From Acorus gramineus (taxonomy: Eukaryota; Streptophyta; Magnoliopsida; Acorales; Acoraceae), in assembly GCA_030737835.1 (NCBI GenBank), contig JAUJYN010000024.1, positions 1,821,974 through 1,885,973 of the forward strand: a DNA stretch of 64,000 bases, given 5' to 3'. Below are positions 48,903 to 60,275 of this stretch, in pieces. How positions within the stretch are numbered: the stretch's first letter is position 1; every line of letters begins with the position of its first letter. The translations under genes were made by a program, and so were the position numbers. Under the pieces are notes generated by a model. It was not told the DNA's origin. It did no database searches and worked only from the letters and a program-made list of their open reading frames with translations.

Positions 48903-51384
48903 TGTCACGCCCCAGGGCGGCCGTCCCCGGGACGCGGCAAGTGTATACATGATATCAGCAGTCTATACAGGAGATCAATAACATACTCTAAACAACAACT
49001 AAAATGACAACATAGACGAAAGCAAGGCTGACATGATATATACACAGATAGCGGAAAGCTAAAAGACTGAGTCTGTAATTCAAAACATACTACAGACTCG
49101 ATACATAATCAACTATCCTGTGAGAGCCAATATACACACATACATCCAAATAATATACAAACGGTGCACAAGCACGGAAATATATACATACAGTCAAAAG
49201 AAAGGATGCTGATGGCCTCTAATACTCGCGAGACGTGGTGCTGCTCCGCTACTGATGAAGTCTCTCGGGGAGATCCCCCTTCAAGTTCGACTCAGTAATA
49301 ACTGTAGAAAAATATATGCGAGGGGTGAGCCACACGCTCAGTGAATAGCACAACCCATGCATCACAATTCATATTAACCACAATTAATCATTTAAAGCCT
49401 CAAAGTGGCAGGAACTACACAATCCAGTGGGTCGCTACATCGCTGACCCACCACACCCTCACCCTCACCCCTCAATATGGTGACATAGGATATTGGGACT
49501 GACTAGGCTGTTAATCACCCTTGGTCCACCGATAGTCTCTCCTCCACTCCGTAGGCCGCTTGGCCACTCCCACATTCAGCACAGTCCGAATCCAAAATCA
49601 GGAGGTACCTACTGATGGGAGCCCTCTCACGGGACGGCCTTTCTAACGCTGGGGCAGTCTCTACACGGATCCAACGAAGGGTACAGAAACAGCCTATCCA
49701 TACGCATATGATCCACTCGGATCCGTCAACAACGCATCTCAACAACTCTAATGTCATGAATTCTTCAGAATTCCTCCAGGGCGCATAACCAAGATGCGGG
49801 GAACATATATAATATTATTGGGAAAAGAAACCTTGGGAGGGCACCATGAGGTCCCGATATAGGACATCCCGACAACCAAACAAGGAACACGGAGTACCCT
49901 AGCCCGGGTCTCAATGTTGACCTCGCAAGGCCCCTTATAATATTCCCTAAGGCATGCTAAAATACCATAAGTTCACATTTAATTTAATAAATTAAACTAA
50001 TAGGACGCATGCATAGGTCGAGACTTCCTAGCATGGAGACATATTATCAGGATGCATGGCTCTTACACATATCCTAAGGGTGCAAGTCCCTAACATACAA
50101 GATCTAGGGTGCATGCATACTACATAACAATCATGTTTGCATGGATTACATATTACACAAGTTAATATTAAACCATGGTGCCCCAGGGGAGGACGGTACA
50201 CGCCCAAGTGCATATAACGCCTCCCTACTGGGTTGGATTGTCCCACTCACCGATAACCGGGTCATCGCGCGACCGTCCGTCAAGATCTGCAAGACAGGGT
50301 AATCAACTCGGTGAGTAAAATACACAATTATACACAAAAATACACTAAAATACCCAACACTCGGACAAGCGTACATACGGCCTGTACGCACGCGAGTCCG
50401 AGCACCCCGACTCACTCCCGAACCCCCGGGCAGCCGTACGCACGGCCACCCGACCCAGGCGCATAGCCGTGCCCCAGCCCGCACGCCCAGACGCACGCCG
50501 AGCCCCTGCCTGCATGCCTGGACACGCTGACGAGCCCCCCGGGTGCACCACGCGCTCACTGCACCCCAGCGCAGCAACCCGCGCGCACACCCGCAAGCCC
50601 TGCGCCCCAGCGCCTCACCCCGCGCGCACCCAACGCGCACCACCGGCTCGCCTCACCGCGCACGCACAGCACGCCTGCGCCTCTGCGCAGCGCTCCGCGT
50701 GCACGCCCCCGCACAGCGCCCTGCGCGCAGCATCCGCACGCGGCCCCACGCACTGCGCCTCTGCGCAGCGCCCCGCGCGCATGCCCCCGCACGACGCCCA
50801 ACGCGCAGCACCCGCACGCTCCTGCTCCACCGTGCGCACGCCTGCGCGCACGCGCGCGTGCCCTGCCAGCCTGCTTTGCCCGCCCTGCCTGCCTGCGCTG
50901 CCAACCTACCCGAGACACCCTACCACCTCCCCGACGGCCACCAATGGCCACCAACCGCCACCAACAGCCCCCCACAGCCAAAAACACCCTCCTAACATGC
51001 ATCTAAACAAGAAAGGATGGAAAGGAAACCTCACCCAAGGAAGGGAAGATCGGTTGCTCTTCACGCACCGAAACACCACCTCAAGGACCACCACCACCAA
51101 GATCTTCTTCAGCCCTCGAAATGGCTGAAATCAAAGGAGAAAAGAGGGCATGAGAGGGGGTCACACTTGAGGGAACTCGAATCCGAGACCACCGGAAGGT
51201 AGATCGGGAGCTCACCTATCTTTTCTCTTCTTAGGGTTTTTGGTTTCAAGCACCCTAGCTAGGTCATATGGAGGTTTTAAAGAGATGGAAGAGAGAGGGA
51301 TTGAGTGGAGAAGATGATGAATAGGGACTTAAATGTTGTCGTGGGATTTCTTTATACCCACACCCACTCCACACACACTCACAC
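48903..51384. repeat. LTR-like unit A
   Basis: 2.5 kb. It carries a GC-rich core at about 50350-50995, and its 3' end lacks the segment found at 54141-54817 of unit B. Frames of up to 219 aa inside the core are low-complexity Ala/Arg/Pro/His. Confidence 0.65.
50350..50995. repeat. Very GC-rich core of unit A
   Basis: It is built of drifting CGCGCGCACGCCC / CAGCGCCC motifs. Long overlapping frames on both strands (for example 50469-51128 and 50556-51002) are a by-product of missing stop codons in GC-rich DNA. Confidence 0.7.
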
Positions 51385-54300
51385 TGTCACGCCCCAGGGC
51401 GGCCGTCCCCGGGACGCGGCAAGTGTATATATGATATCAGTAAACAGGAGTTCAATAATATACTCACACAACAACAAAAATGACAACACAGATAAAAGCA
51501 GGGCTGACATAATATATACACCAAATGCGGAAGCTAAAAAGACTGAATCTGTAATCAAAACATACTACAGACTCGATACATAATCATATGTCCTGTGAGA
51601 GTCAACATGTCCATATACACACAAATACAATCCATACATAATCCAAACTAGGTGCCCAAGCACAGAAATATATACATACAACAAAGAGAAGGATGCTGAT
51701 GGCCTCAAAACTCGAGGGACGTGGCGCTACTCCGCTACTGGTGTAGTCGCTCGGGAAGCTCCTCCTTCAAGTCCTCCTCAGTGATCACTGAAAAAGATTT
51801 TATGCGAGGGGTGAGCCACACGCTCAATGAATAGCACAACCCATGCATACAGTTTATATTAACCACAATTTATAGCAAAGAGCCCCAAAGTGGCATAATC
51901 AATCACAAGTCCGGTGGTTCGCTACATCGCCGAACCACCACACCCTCACCCTCACCCTCACCCCTCAATAGGTGACAAAGGGTATTGGGACTTAATGGGC
52001 TGATAATCATCCATACACAATCCTGTGGGTCGCCGCATCGCCGGCCCACCATACCCTCACCCTCACCCCTCAATAGGTGACATAGGCTCTTGGGACTGAC
52101 TAGGCTGTTGGTCACCCTTGGTCCACCGATAGTCTCTCCCCACTCCGTAGGTCGTTTGGCCACTCCCACATTCAGCACAGTCTTTCTACCAAATCAGGAG
52201 GTGCCTACTGATGGGAGCCCCTGCACGGGACAACCTTTCTAACGCTGAGGTAGTCTCTACACGGATCCAACGAAGGGAACAGAACAGCCTATCCATCGCA
52301 TATGATCCACTCGGATCCGCTGACAGCACATCTCTACAACTCTAATGTCTTGAATTCTTTCAGAATTCCTCCAGCGCGCATAACCAAGATGCGGGGAATA
52401 TACATAAGATAATAATGAGGAAAAGAGACCTTGGGAGGGCAACCTGAGGTCCCGATGTAGGACATCCCGCCAACCAAACAAGGAACACGGAGTACCCTAA
52501 CCCGGGTCTCAATGTTAACCTCGCAAGGCCCCCTTATATTCCTCAAAGCATGCTAACAATATTACAAGTTTGCATTTAAGTAAATAAATCAAACTAATAG
52601 GACGCATGCATAGGTCAGGGCTTTCCTAGCATGATAACGAGGTGACAGGATGCACGGCTCATGCACAAATCCTAAGGGTGCAAGTCCCTAACATACAAGT
52701 CTAGGGTGGCATGCATTCTACACACACATCATGCTTACATGTATTACAATACAACAGTTAATACTAACTATGTGCCCCAGGGGAGGACGGTACACGCCCA
52801 AGTGCATGTAGCGCCTCCCAAACTGGGTTGGGTTGTCCCACTCACCAGAAGTCGGGTCGACGCGCGACCGTCCATCAAAATCTGCAAGACAGGGTAACAA
52901 CTTGGTGAGTAAAACCCACGAATACTACAAACTACACAAAAACATACAAATAAACACCCAACACTTGGGTAAACGTGCATACGACCCGTACGCACGCTAA
53001 CCCGAGCACCCCGGCTCACTCCCGCACCCCCGGCAACCACCCGCACAGCCACCCGACCCCCGGATGCGCCGCCGCGCCTCAGCCCGCGCACCCAGGCGCA
53101 CCGCCGGACCCCTGCCCGCCGCCTGGACACGCCGCCCAGCCTCTCGGGTGCACCGCGCGCCCACTGCGCCCCAGCGCAGCAGCCCGCGCGCACCTCGCAC
53201 GCCTCGCGCCCTGCGCCTCGCCCCGCGCGCACCCCGCGCGCACCTCCGCTGCACTCGCCTCGCTCCGCGCGCACCCCGCACGCACCGCCGACTCGCCCAG
53301 CACTCCACCCTCCCGCGCGCGCGCATAGCGTGCCTTCGCCCCTGCGCAGCGCTCCGCGCGCACCCTGCACAACGCCCTGCACGCACGCCCACTCGACCAG
53401 CAGCCCCAGCACACCCAGCGCACAGCACGCCCAGCGCCCGCACGCCCAGCACACCGGTGCACAGCACGCCCAGCGCCCGCACGCCCAGCACACCCGCGCA
53501 CAGCACGCCCAGCACACCCGCGCCCTGCTGGCCACCAGCTCCCCCCGAGCGCACGCACGCGCGCGCCCTGCCAGCGGCTCTGCCTGCTGCGCCTGTGCTG
53601 CTGCCTGTGCTGCTGCCCTGCCCGAGACAGCAACCTCCATGCCCGAGCACCTCCACCACCAATCCACCGGCCTCCGATGGCCTCCGACTGCCCCCAACCA
53701 CCTCCGACAGCCTCCCACAGCCGCCGACCACCACCCAAACACAAAACCCCCTTCCTAACATACATCTAAGCCAAAAAGAAGAGGAAAAAGAGCTTAGCAA
53801 GGGGAAGGAAGAGGTGTCCGGTTGCTCTCCGCGCACCGAAATGCTCCCCCAACGGTCTCTACCACCGAGACCTACTCCCACCTCCGATTTGGCTCAGATC
53901 TGAAGAGAAGAGAGGGCGGATGGGAGGGCTAGGTTGGCCGGAATCCGGATTTGAAAGCACCGGGGTGTAGATCGGGACCCGATCTACACTTTCTATGCTT
54001 TAGGTTTTTGGGTTTGAGGGCTCTAAGGGGCTCAAATGGAAGAAAATGAGACAGGGGAGAGAGAAAAAGCTTTTGGAAGGGATGATGAATAGTGCCAATC
54101 AAGTTTTAGATTTCATTTATATAGCAAGTCACTTAAAACACCCGGATACGCCCCGGAACTGTGAAATTTTGGAAACGTTATCGGAATTCGATGAAATTTT
54201 CATGAGTGGCTTAGAATGGCACCAGGACACATAATATGCAGTTAGATTTTCAATCGGAGTCCTCAAACACAGGACGATAGCTAACAGTTCAAAATTTTAT

Positions 54301-54817
54301 GGTTCCGATCGAAAAACGAAAAAAAACTAAAAAACTACCAAAATGCTCCAATGGTTACCAGCAAGCCAAAAAGTGACACATATATAACACACACCCCCAA
54401 TTAGTGAAAAAAAGATTAGGTTAAGCTAGGATTAGGGGGGGTTTAAGTGAGGTTTAAAGGCACTTGGACTTGGGTCAACCCATCCACACTAGAAAACAAA
54501 GGGGGTTGACCAAGTCATGGGCCCACATTTGACCAAGTCAAGTCTCCCAATGACTTCTCGCTCGGTCAAAACCCGGATACGCTTTGGAACTGTGAAATTC
54601 TAAAACGTTACCGGAATTCGATAAAATTTTCGTGAGTGGCTTGGAATGGCACCAGGACACATAATATGCAGTTAGATTTTCAATCGGAGTCCTCAAACTC
54701 AGGATGATAGCTAACAGTCCAAAATTTTAGCGGTTCCGATCGAAAAACGAAAAAAACTGAAAAACTGCCAGAATGTTCCAATGGTTACCAGAAGGCTAAA
54801 AAGTGACACATATATAA
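51385..54817. repeat. LTR-like unit B
   Basis: 3.4 kb. It has the same start and block order as unit A, a GC-rich core at about 52960-53755, and a 431-bp-period tandem repeat at its 3' end (54141 and 54572 onward, both starting CCCGGATACG and ending GTGACACATATATAAC). Confidence 0.65.
52960..53755. repeat. Very GC-rich core of unit B, with a 39-bp tandem repeat
   Basis: Same character as the core of unit A. At about 53420-53525 a 39-bp unit beginning CACAGCACGCCCAGCGCC is repeated two to three times. Frames of up to 324 aa on the minus strand lack any recognisable domain. Confidence 0.7.
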
Positions 54818-54822
54818 CATGT

Positions 54823-56090
54823 GGTTACTGCATATTTATATGAAAAATTAGATATCGACATTTATATGAAAGTTCCTGAATGACTAAAATTGCCTGAAGC
54901 AAACCACGAAACATGTACTCAATCAAGCTAAGATGATCCTTGTATGGATTAAAGCAATCTGGACGAATGTGATATAACCGTCTTAGTGAGTACTTAATAA
55001 AGAAGGATATGTCAATGATCCAATATGCCCCTGTGTATTTATTAAGAAAACGGAACTCGGATTTACCATTATTGCAGTATATGTTGATGATATTAATCTA
55101 ATTGGAACTCCTGAAGAGCTCGAAAAGGCTTCCGAATATCTGAAAAAGGAGTTTGAAATGAAAGATCTTGGAAAAACAAGATATTGTATTGGATTGCAAA
55201 TTGAGCAAAGTTAAAATGGGATACTTGTTCATCAAACAACATATGTTGAAAAAACCCTGAAGCGTTTTAATATGGACAAATGTCATCCATTAAGTACTCC
55301 AATGATAGTAAGGTTACTTGACCCAAAGAAGGACCCTTTTCGTCCAAAAGAAGATACTGAAAATATTCTTGGTCCTGAAGTACCATATCTTAGTGCAATT
55401 GGTGCCTTATTATATTTGGCCCAATGCACTAGACCTGACATTGCATTTTTAGTTAATTTATTGGCCAGATTTAGCTCTGCACCAACTCGAAGGCATTGGA
55501 ATGGTGTGAAGCACATTTTTCGTTATCTTCGTGGAACGTTAGACATGGGTCTATTCTATGCAAAGGATTCCAATAATGGTGCACAACTAAAGGGTTATGT
55601 AGATTCAGGATATCTTTCAGATCCTCACAAGGCTCGCTCACAAACAAGCTATGTATTCACTTGCGGTGGCACAGCAATCTCTTGGCGATCTACGAAACAG
55701 ACTTTGGTCGCCACGTCTTCTAACCACTCTGAGATTCTTGCACTCCACGAAGCAAGCCGGGAATGCATGTGGATAAGGTCTTTGGTTCATCATATTCGTA
55801 CTGCATGCGGACTATCTCTCATTACAGATGTTCTAACAACTATATATGAAGACAATGGAACATGCATTGCTCAAATCAAAGGGGGATATATCAAGGGTGA
55901 TAGAATGAAGCATATTTCTCCAAAATTCTTTTACACTCATGAGCTCCAGTTGAAACATGAAATTGATGTTCAACAAATTCAGTCAAAGGACAATCTTGTA
56001 AATTTATTTACTGAAGCTTTGTTGACATCAACATTCAAGAAGCTGGTGTATGAAATCGGGATGCGACGAGTTTGCGACCAAAATTCTTGA
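54823..56090 (+). pseudogene. Copia pol: second part of reverse transcriptase and RNase H
   Basis: It resumes directly in the broken RT sentence with TAYLYEKLDIDIYMKVPE, then a degraded stretch. The RT active site is VYVDDINLIGT (YVDD about 55078-55089), followed by MKDLGKTRYCIGLQIEQ, FNMDKCHPLSTPM, SAIGALLYLAQCTRPDIAF and HWNGVKHIFRYLRGT. RNase H shows GYVDSGYLSDP, SWRSTKQTLVATSSNHSEIL and HEASRECMWIRS. The last frame (55272-56090) is open to its stop; upstream stops (for example after QIEQS at 55212) break it. Confidence 0.9.
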
Positions 56091-56341
56091 AATCTTGTAC
56101 TTATGAGGGGGAGTAATTTTTTATGACATTTTGCGAACTATACTCTTTTTCCTTCGCCTAGGTTTTGTCCCATTGGGTTTTCCTGACAAGGTTTTAATGA
56201 GGCAGTGTCAAACGCATACACTATTATACGATTAAGTTACATTGTACTCTTTTTCCTTCGCTTTGGTTTTTTCCCATTGGGTTTTCTAAGCAAGGTTTTA
56301 ATGAGATAATTTTCTTAGCGTGGTGGTCATCCAAGGGGGAG

Positions 56342-56672
56342 TGTTGTGAATATGGTGGATAACCACCACTTCTCTAACCCATAACCTCCCCCACTCTTCA
56401 ACTCCATAACCCCCTCATTCAACTCCATAACCTCCCCCACTCTTCTCTTCCATAACACTCCCATTATTGCCCCACTATCTCCCCCTCACCTCTATAGACT
56501 TGTAACTTCCCACCTTTGGGATTCCTCTATGCACCCTATAAATAGAGGGGTTTCTCTTGTATTCCATCAACCAACAAATAGTGAATAAGAATCTCTCTCT
56601 ACTTCTCTTCTATATGCTTGTGTATTTTGTTTATGTATACATGTGTGTATGTATTCTACTTAGTTTATAACA
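56342..56672 (+). repeat. 3' LTR of the copia element
   Basis: 331 bp, begins TGTTGTGAATATGG, TATA box CTATAAATAGAG near 56537. It is preceded by two copies of the CTCTTTTTCCTTCGCYTWGG phrase (about 56142 and 56248) typical of the 3' untranslated part of plant copia elements. Confidence 0.9.
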
Positions 56673-56714
56673 TAATTTAGTTATTCTTATTAAAAATTAT
56701 AACAATTAATTTTT

Positions 56715-58024
56715 GGGGTTAAAGACATCCAAGTCCTTACAAACATGGGAAAACCTATATAAGTCCTTCCTAAAATTGGGACAGACATACGAATACCTGA
56801 AAACTAAAAAAAAAACCAATTATCATCCATGAGTTAAATTTATATCCAAACTTAATGGAATATTCCCAGAATATTTCATCACATATAATTGTGTGGACAT
56901 TGAAGTTCTTATAAACAGTTATAAATATAAATTAGTCCCTGCAAAGATAAAATTGCCCGTGAAAGACTTTTACATTAAATTGTGTACACATTTGCAGTCC
57001 TTATAAACAATCATAAAGACAAATTAGTCCCTCTAAAAGACAAAATTGCCTTTGAAAGATTTTTACATTTAATTGGATAGACATTACAGCCTTTCTAAAT
57101 AATCGTAAAAATAATTTGGTCCCTGTAAAAGATAAAAATGCCCCTGAAGGATTTTTACATTTAATTGTGTAGACATTGCAGTCGTTATTTACTTATAAAC
57201 AATCATAAAGACAAATAATATAATTTTTTTATTTATTCTTTCATTTTTTATCCTATTGCTCACACTCCACCTGAACAAGTAATGAATAATGCTCTTTTCT
57301 TTAAGGTGTTTGCTTGCTTTGAAATATTTATACATGATTTTTCACAAAATTTGTTTATTTACATTCCTAGCAGAGAGAATTTTAATAAACTCATGCCACT
57401 TTTTTTACTTCCCTACAAACAAAAAGGTAAAAAGAATGCATTCTACAGGTTAAAATATTTTTTTTACATCCAAATTGAGATCTTCAGGTGGAGTGTGAGC
57501 GATGTGATAAAAGATAAAAAAATAAATTATATTATTTATCTTTATGATTGTTATAAGGACTGCAATGTCTACACAATTAAATGTAAAAATCCTTCAGGGG
57601 TATTTTTGTCTTTTATAGGGACCAATTTGTCTTTAGAATTGTTTATAAGGACTGTAATGTCTATTCAATTAAATGTAAAAGTTTTTTAGGGGTAATTTTA
57701 TTTTTTGCGGAGACTAATTTGTTTTTATGATTATTTATAGGGACTACAATGTGTACACAATTTAATATGAAAGTCTTTTAGGGGCAATTTTACCTTTTAT
57801 ATGGACTAATTTGTCTTTATGACTGTTTATAAGGACTTTAATCTCTACGCAATTATATGTGATGGAATATTCTGGGAATATTCCGTTAAGTTTGGATGGA
57901 AATTTAACTCAGGAATGATAATTGAGTTTTTCTGAGTTTTCAGTGACTCATACGTCTGTCCCAATTTTAGTAGGGATTTATATGAGTTTTCCCATGTTTG
58001 TAGGGACTTAGATGTCTTTAACCC
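56715..58024. mobile_element. Long-TIR foldback element with 8-bp target duplication TAATTTTT
   Basis: Left arm 56715-57277 (starts GGGGTTAAAGACATCC) and right arm 57483-58024 (reverse complement starts GGGTTAAAGACATCTAAG) are inverted repeats of more than 500 bp around a spacer of about 205 bp. TAATTTTT at 56707-56714 and 58025-58032 is an exact duplication. Each arm carries repeated AGTCC(C/T)T...AAAGAT(A)AAA phrases. Long arms suit Mutator-like foldback elements (9-bp duplications), but 8 bp also suits hAT. The frame at 57282-57689 spans spacer and arm and is not a gene. Confidence 0.85.
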
Positions 58025-58474
58025 TAATTTTTATTGTTCTAGACTTCTAGTTGACTAAGAATAAGATTTTGAGAAAAGATGAATGAGATGGGAATAAGGA
58101 TTTATAAAAAAAATGAGAAAATATTTTAATATTTGGATACCATGATCAATTATTTTACATGTGGATCAGCTAGGTTTAACCTGGGTTTTGGAGAGTGGAT
58201 TTGGAGAGTGATTTGGTGTAGGAAATGGGTTTCTCTCTCACTTTTATCTCAAGGGTTTGAGGTGGTGGTGTGGCTTGATGGTTGGGAATGTGGGTGGTTG
58301 GGGATTATTGATGGGTATTGAATGTGTATTGATTATGTTGATGATGTTGGTTGCCTCCCTATTTATAGTAAAAACGAGGTATGGGAATGTCAACTGGACA
58401 ATAGATCAAAATGGGTAATAAGGTGCTTGATTTGACCTCCCCTTAAATCTTTGTTCTCTGACAGTGTCCAGGTG

Positions 58475-60275
58475 AGAGGCGGCTAATGGTATTTAGCCGC
58501 CAGTGAGGGGCGGTTACTCTCAGGTAGCCGCCTCCATCATAACCTACCATATGTCTCATCTCTAACAAGCGGTGGCTTGGGTCGGTTACTAAGGATGAAC
58601 CGGCTGAGATGGGGCGGCTAGAAGGGACGATCCGCCGCAATCATGCTTGCTTTATGTCCCATCTAGGAAGGCGGTTTGTGGTCGGTCAGGGGGGGGCAGC
58701 TAGTTGAAACTAGCCGCCTGGTATGGGGCGGCCACTCTCAAGTAGCCGCCCCTGTCCAGGCTCTTAGATATTTCTAAGTGTTGGACTTAGGGTATTCGGT
58801 TTCGGTTTCTGAGGGAGTTTTCTATTTGAATGTCCAAATGTGGTTGTTTCCAATATTACTTGAAGTAAATTTCCTTTCTTTGGACGGTCAAAATTAAGGT
58901 ATCTACAATTGTCCCTCATCGGACGGAGTCTTTGTGTGAAACAGAAAGACTTCGATCGATGATAAGGAAAGAGACCCTTATTTTGGCCGGCCCAACCTTC
59001 AAGAAGTTTATGACACATGACCAAATACCATTTAGGGAGGTAATTTAGGTCATCAGATGCTGGATTTTGACTAGAATGGTTATCTAAGGAGTGATCTAGG
59101 TGGGAGAGTGAGTAAAAGTAAAGAAGCGAGTGATCCAACCCTCGGTCGGGGTTCTTAGCCATCGTGCACGGAGCAACCTAGTGTCAGTTTCCTCGTGCCT
59201 ACCGTACCCGTGCTTTAGTAGATTAGCAAAGAGGGGATATCACCGACAGGAAGAAAGAAAAAGGTGTGTTTGATTTGGTGAATTGAATCATTCGAAAGAC
59301 AAAGATTCCAAAAAAGAACCAGAACTGAAGAAATTTGAAATGAATGGTACTGGAAATTGTGGTAAAACTTTAAAAGAGTTGTGTTTGATCAAGTAAAACT
59401 TGAAAATAAACCAATACATGGCTGTTTGTTTTTAGAAAACTTGAAAATAAGTGTGTTTGAGAAGCTGGCAGGGGGCGACTAGTTGTGTTTAGCTGGCAGG
59501 GAGGGGCGGCTAGTTGTATTTAGCCGTCGCATAGGGGGCAGTTACTCGCGAGTAGCCGCCGGTCGATTGGGTCCCTTATAACCGAAAAGGACCCTCTCTC
59601 TCCTACACGTTTTCAAAAACAGTTCTTCTCCCTCCAACACTTCTTCTTCTCCGTTTGAAACCGAAAAACTTGGTTTTTCTTGACTTTGATTCGCCCTAGA
59701 TCATTCATTTCTTCTTGATTTTGAAGCCCTAGTTTCCTTTGGGGCTTTTCTTGTCGCGAAATCAGAGGAGATGACAAAGGGGAAGAGGACGGCTTTGATG
59801 ATGAAGTGTCTCCGGTCCTCCCGAGAGTAGAGAGGGGCTGTCTCGGGGTCTAGCTCATCGGAGAGCGATGGGTCGGAGAGGGGGGTCGCGGAGGAGGCGA
59901 CCCAAACGGCAGAAACGCCGTTGGTGGGCGCGGGTGAGGTCGGGGGCACACTTTTGGGGGCTGCCTCAAGGGTTGAGATTGGTTTTTCTTTTTGTTCCTG
60001 TCTGATTCGTTTTTATGTAGGTTTAGGGATTGTGTATGTGCATGGAATGTGTGTGTACAGGTTTTTGGAAATAAAGATTTTTGACAGGTTTTAAAAGGGT
60101 TGAAGAGTTTATTGAACTGGACTTACAGGAATAGGTGGGTCAGCAGGTGAGGGGCGGCTAGTTGTATTTAGCCGCCCTAGGACTGGTAGATTTTACATGT
60201 AGGGCGGTGGCTAATTGGTTTCAGCCGTCTGATGGCAGGCGGCTAGTTGGGGTTAGCCGCCCCTGGCCTGGGACA
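58475..60275. repeat. Recurrent CGGCTA...TAGCCG hairpins
   Basis: At least nine inverted pairs in three clusters (58478-58755, 59466-59562, 60148-60265). The typical form is GGGGCGGCTAGTTGTATT followed by TAGCCGCC, that is two 7-9 base arms around an 8-14 base loop. They recur within otherwise ordinary sequence. Confidence 0.75.
59771..59969 (+). pseudogene. Possible first-exon relic on the plus strand
   Basis: A CT-rich leader (59590-59700) precedes an ATG at 59771. The frame reads MTKGKRTALMMKCLRSSRE, one stop (TAG), then GAVSGSSSSESDGSERGVAE and an acidic/Ala tail ending at a possible splice donor (AGG|GTTGAG, about 59969). It resembles the start of a retroelement or nuclear protein, but no family is recognised, and the stop suggests that it is dead. 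Confidence 0.25.

Larger units (their letters stand above)
48903..54817. mobile_element. Insertion of two tandem LTR-like units splitting the copia RT
   Basis: It begins TGTCACGCCCCAGGGCGG right after GATGT (48898-48902) and ends before CATGT (54818-54822), a 5-bp duplication with one mismatch, as expected for LTR-retrotransposon integration. Unit A (48903-51384) and unit B (51385-54817) share their start and long blocks in the same order, including ATGCGAGGGGTGAGCCACACGC and TGGGTCGC...CGGCCCACC-type and GGTGAGTAAAA segments. TGTCACGCCCC is a common start of plant gypsy LTRs. No coding domain is visible, so these look like two LTRs with the internal region lost. Confidence 0.65.
44740..56672 (+). 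mobile_element. Ty1/copia LTR retrotransposon, full structure but decayed and interrupted
   Basis: 5' LTR 44740-45069 and 3' LTR 56342-56672 both start TGTT(G/T)TGAATATGGTGG and end TTTATAACA. A primer-binding site (CGTTATCAGCACGAG) directly follows the 5' LTR and a purine-rich tract (CCAAGGGGGAG) precedes the 3' LTR. The internal order protease, integrase, RT, RNase H is diagnostic for copia. Without the 5.9 kb insertion at 48903-54817 the element would be about 6 kb, a normal copia size. The flanking 5-mers TATAT and TAATT match at only 3 positions, so the target duplication has decayed. Confidence 0.9.

Noticed and set aside
52768-53742. 324-aa minus-strand frame (and overlapping frames of 150-294 aa) in the GC-rich core
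   Set aside because: Ala/Arg/Gly low complexity with no domain. Equally long frames overlap on the other strand, and stop codons are simply rare in this composition.
57282-57689. 135-aa frame
   Set aside because: Crosses the spacer and one arm of the foldback element; no domain.
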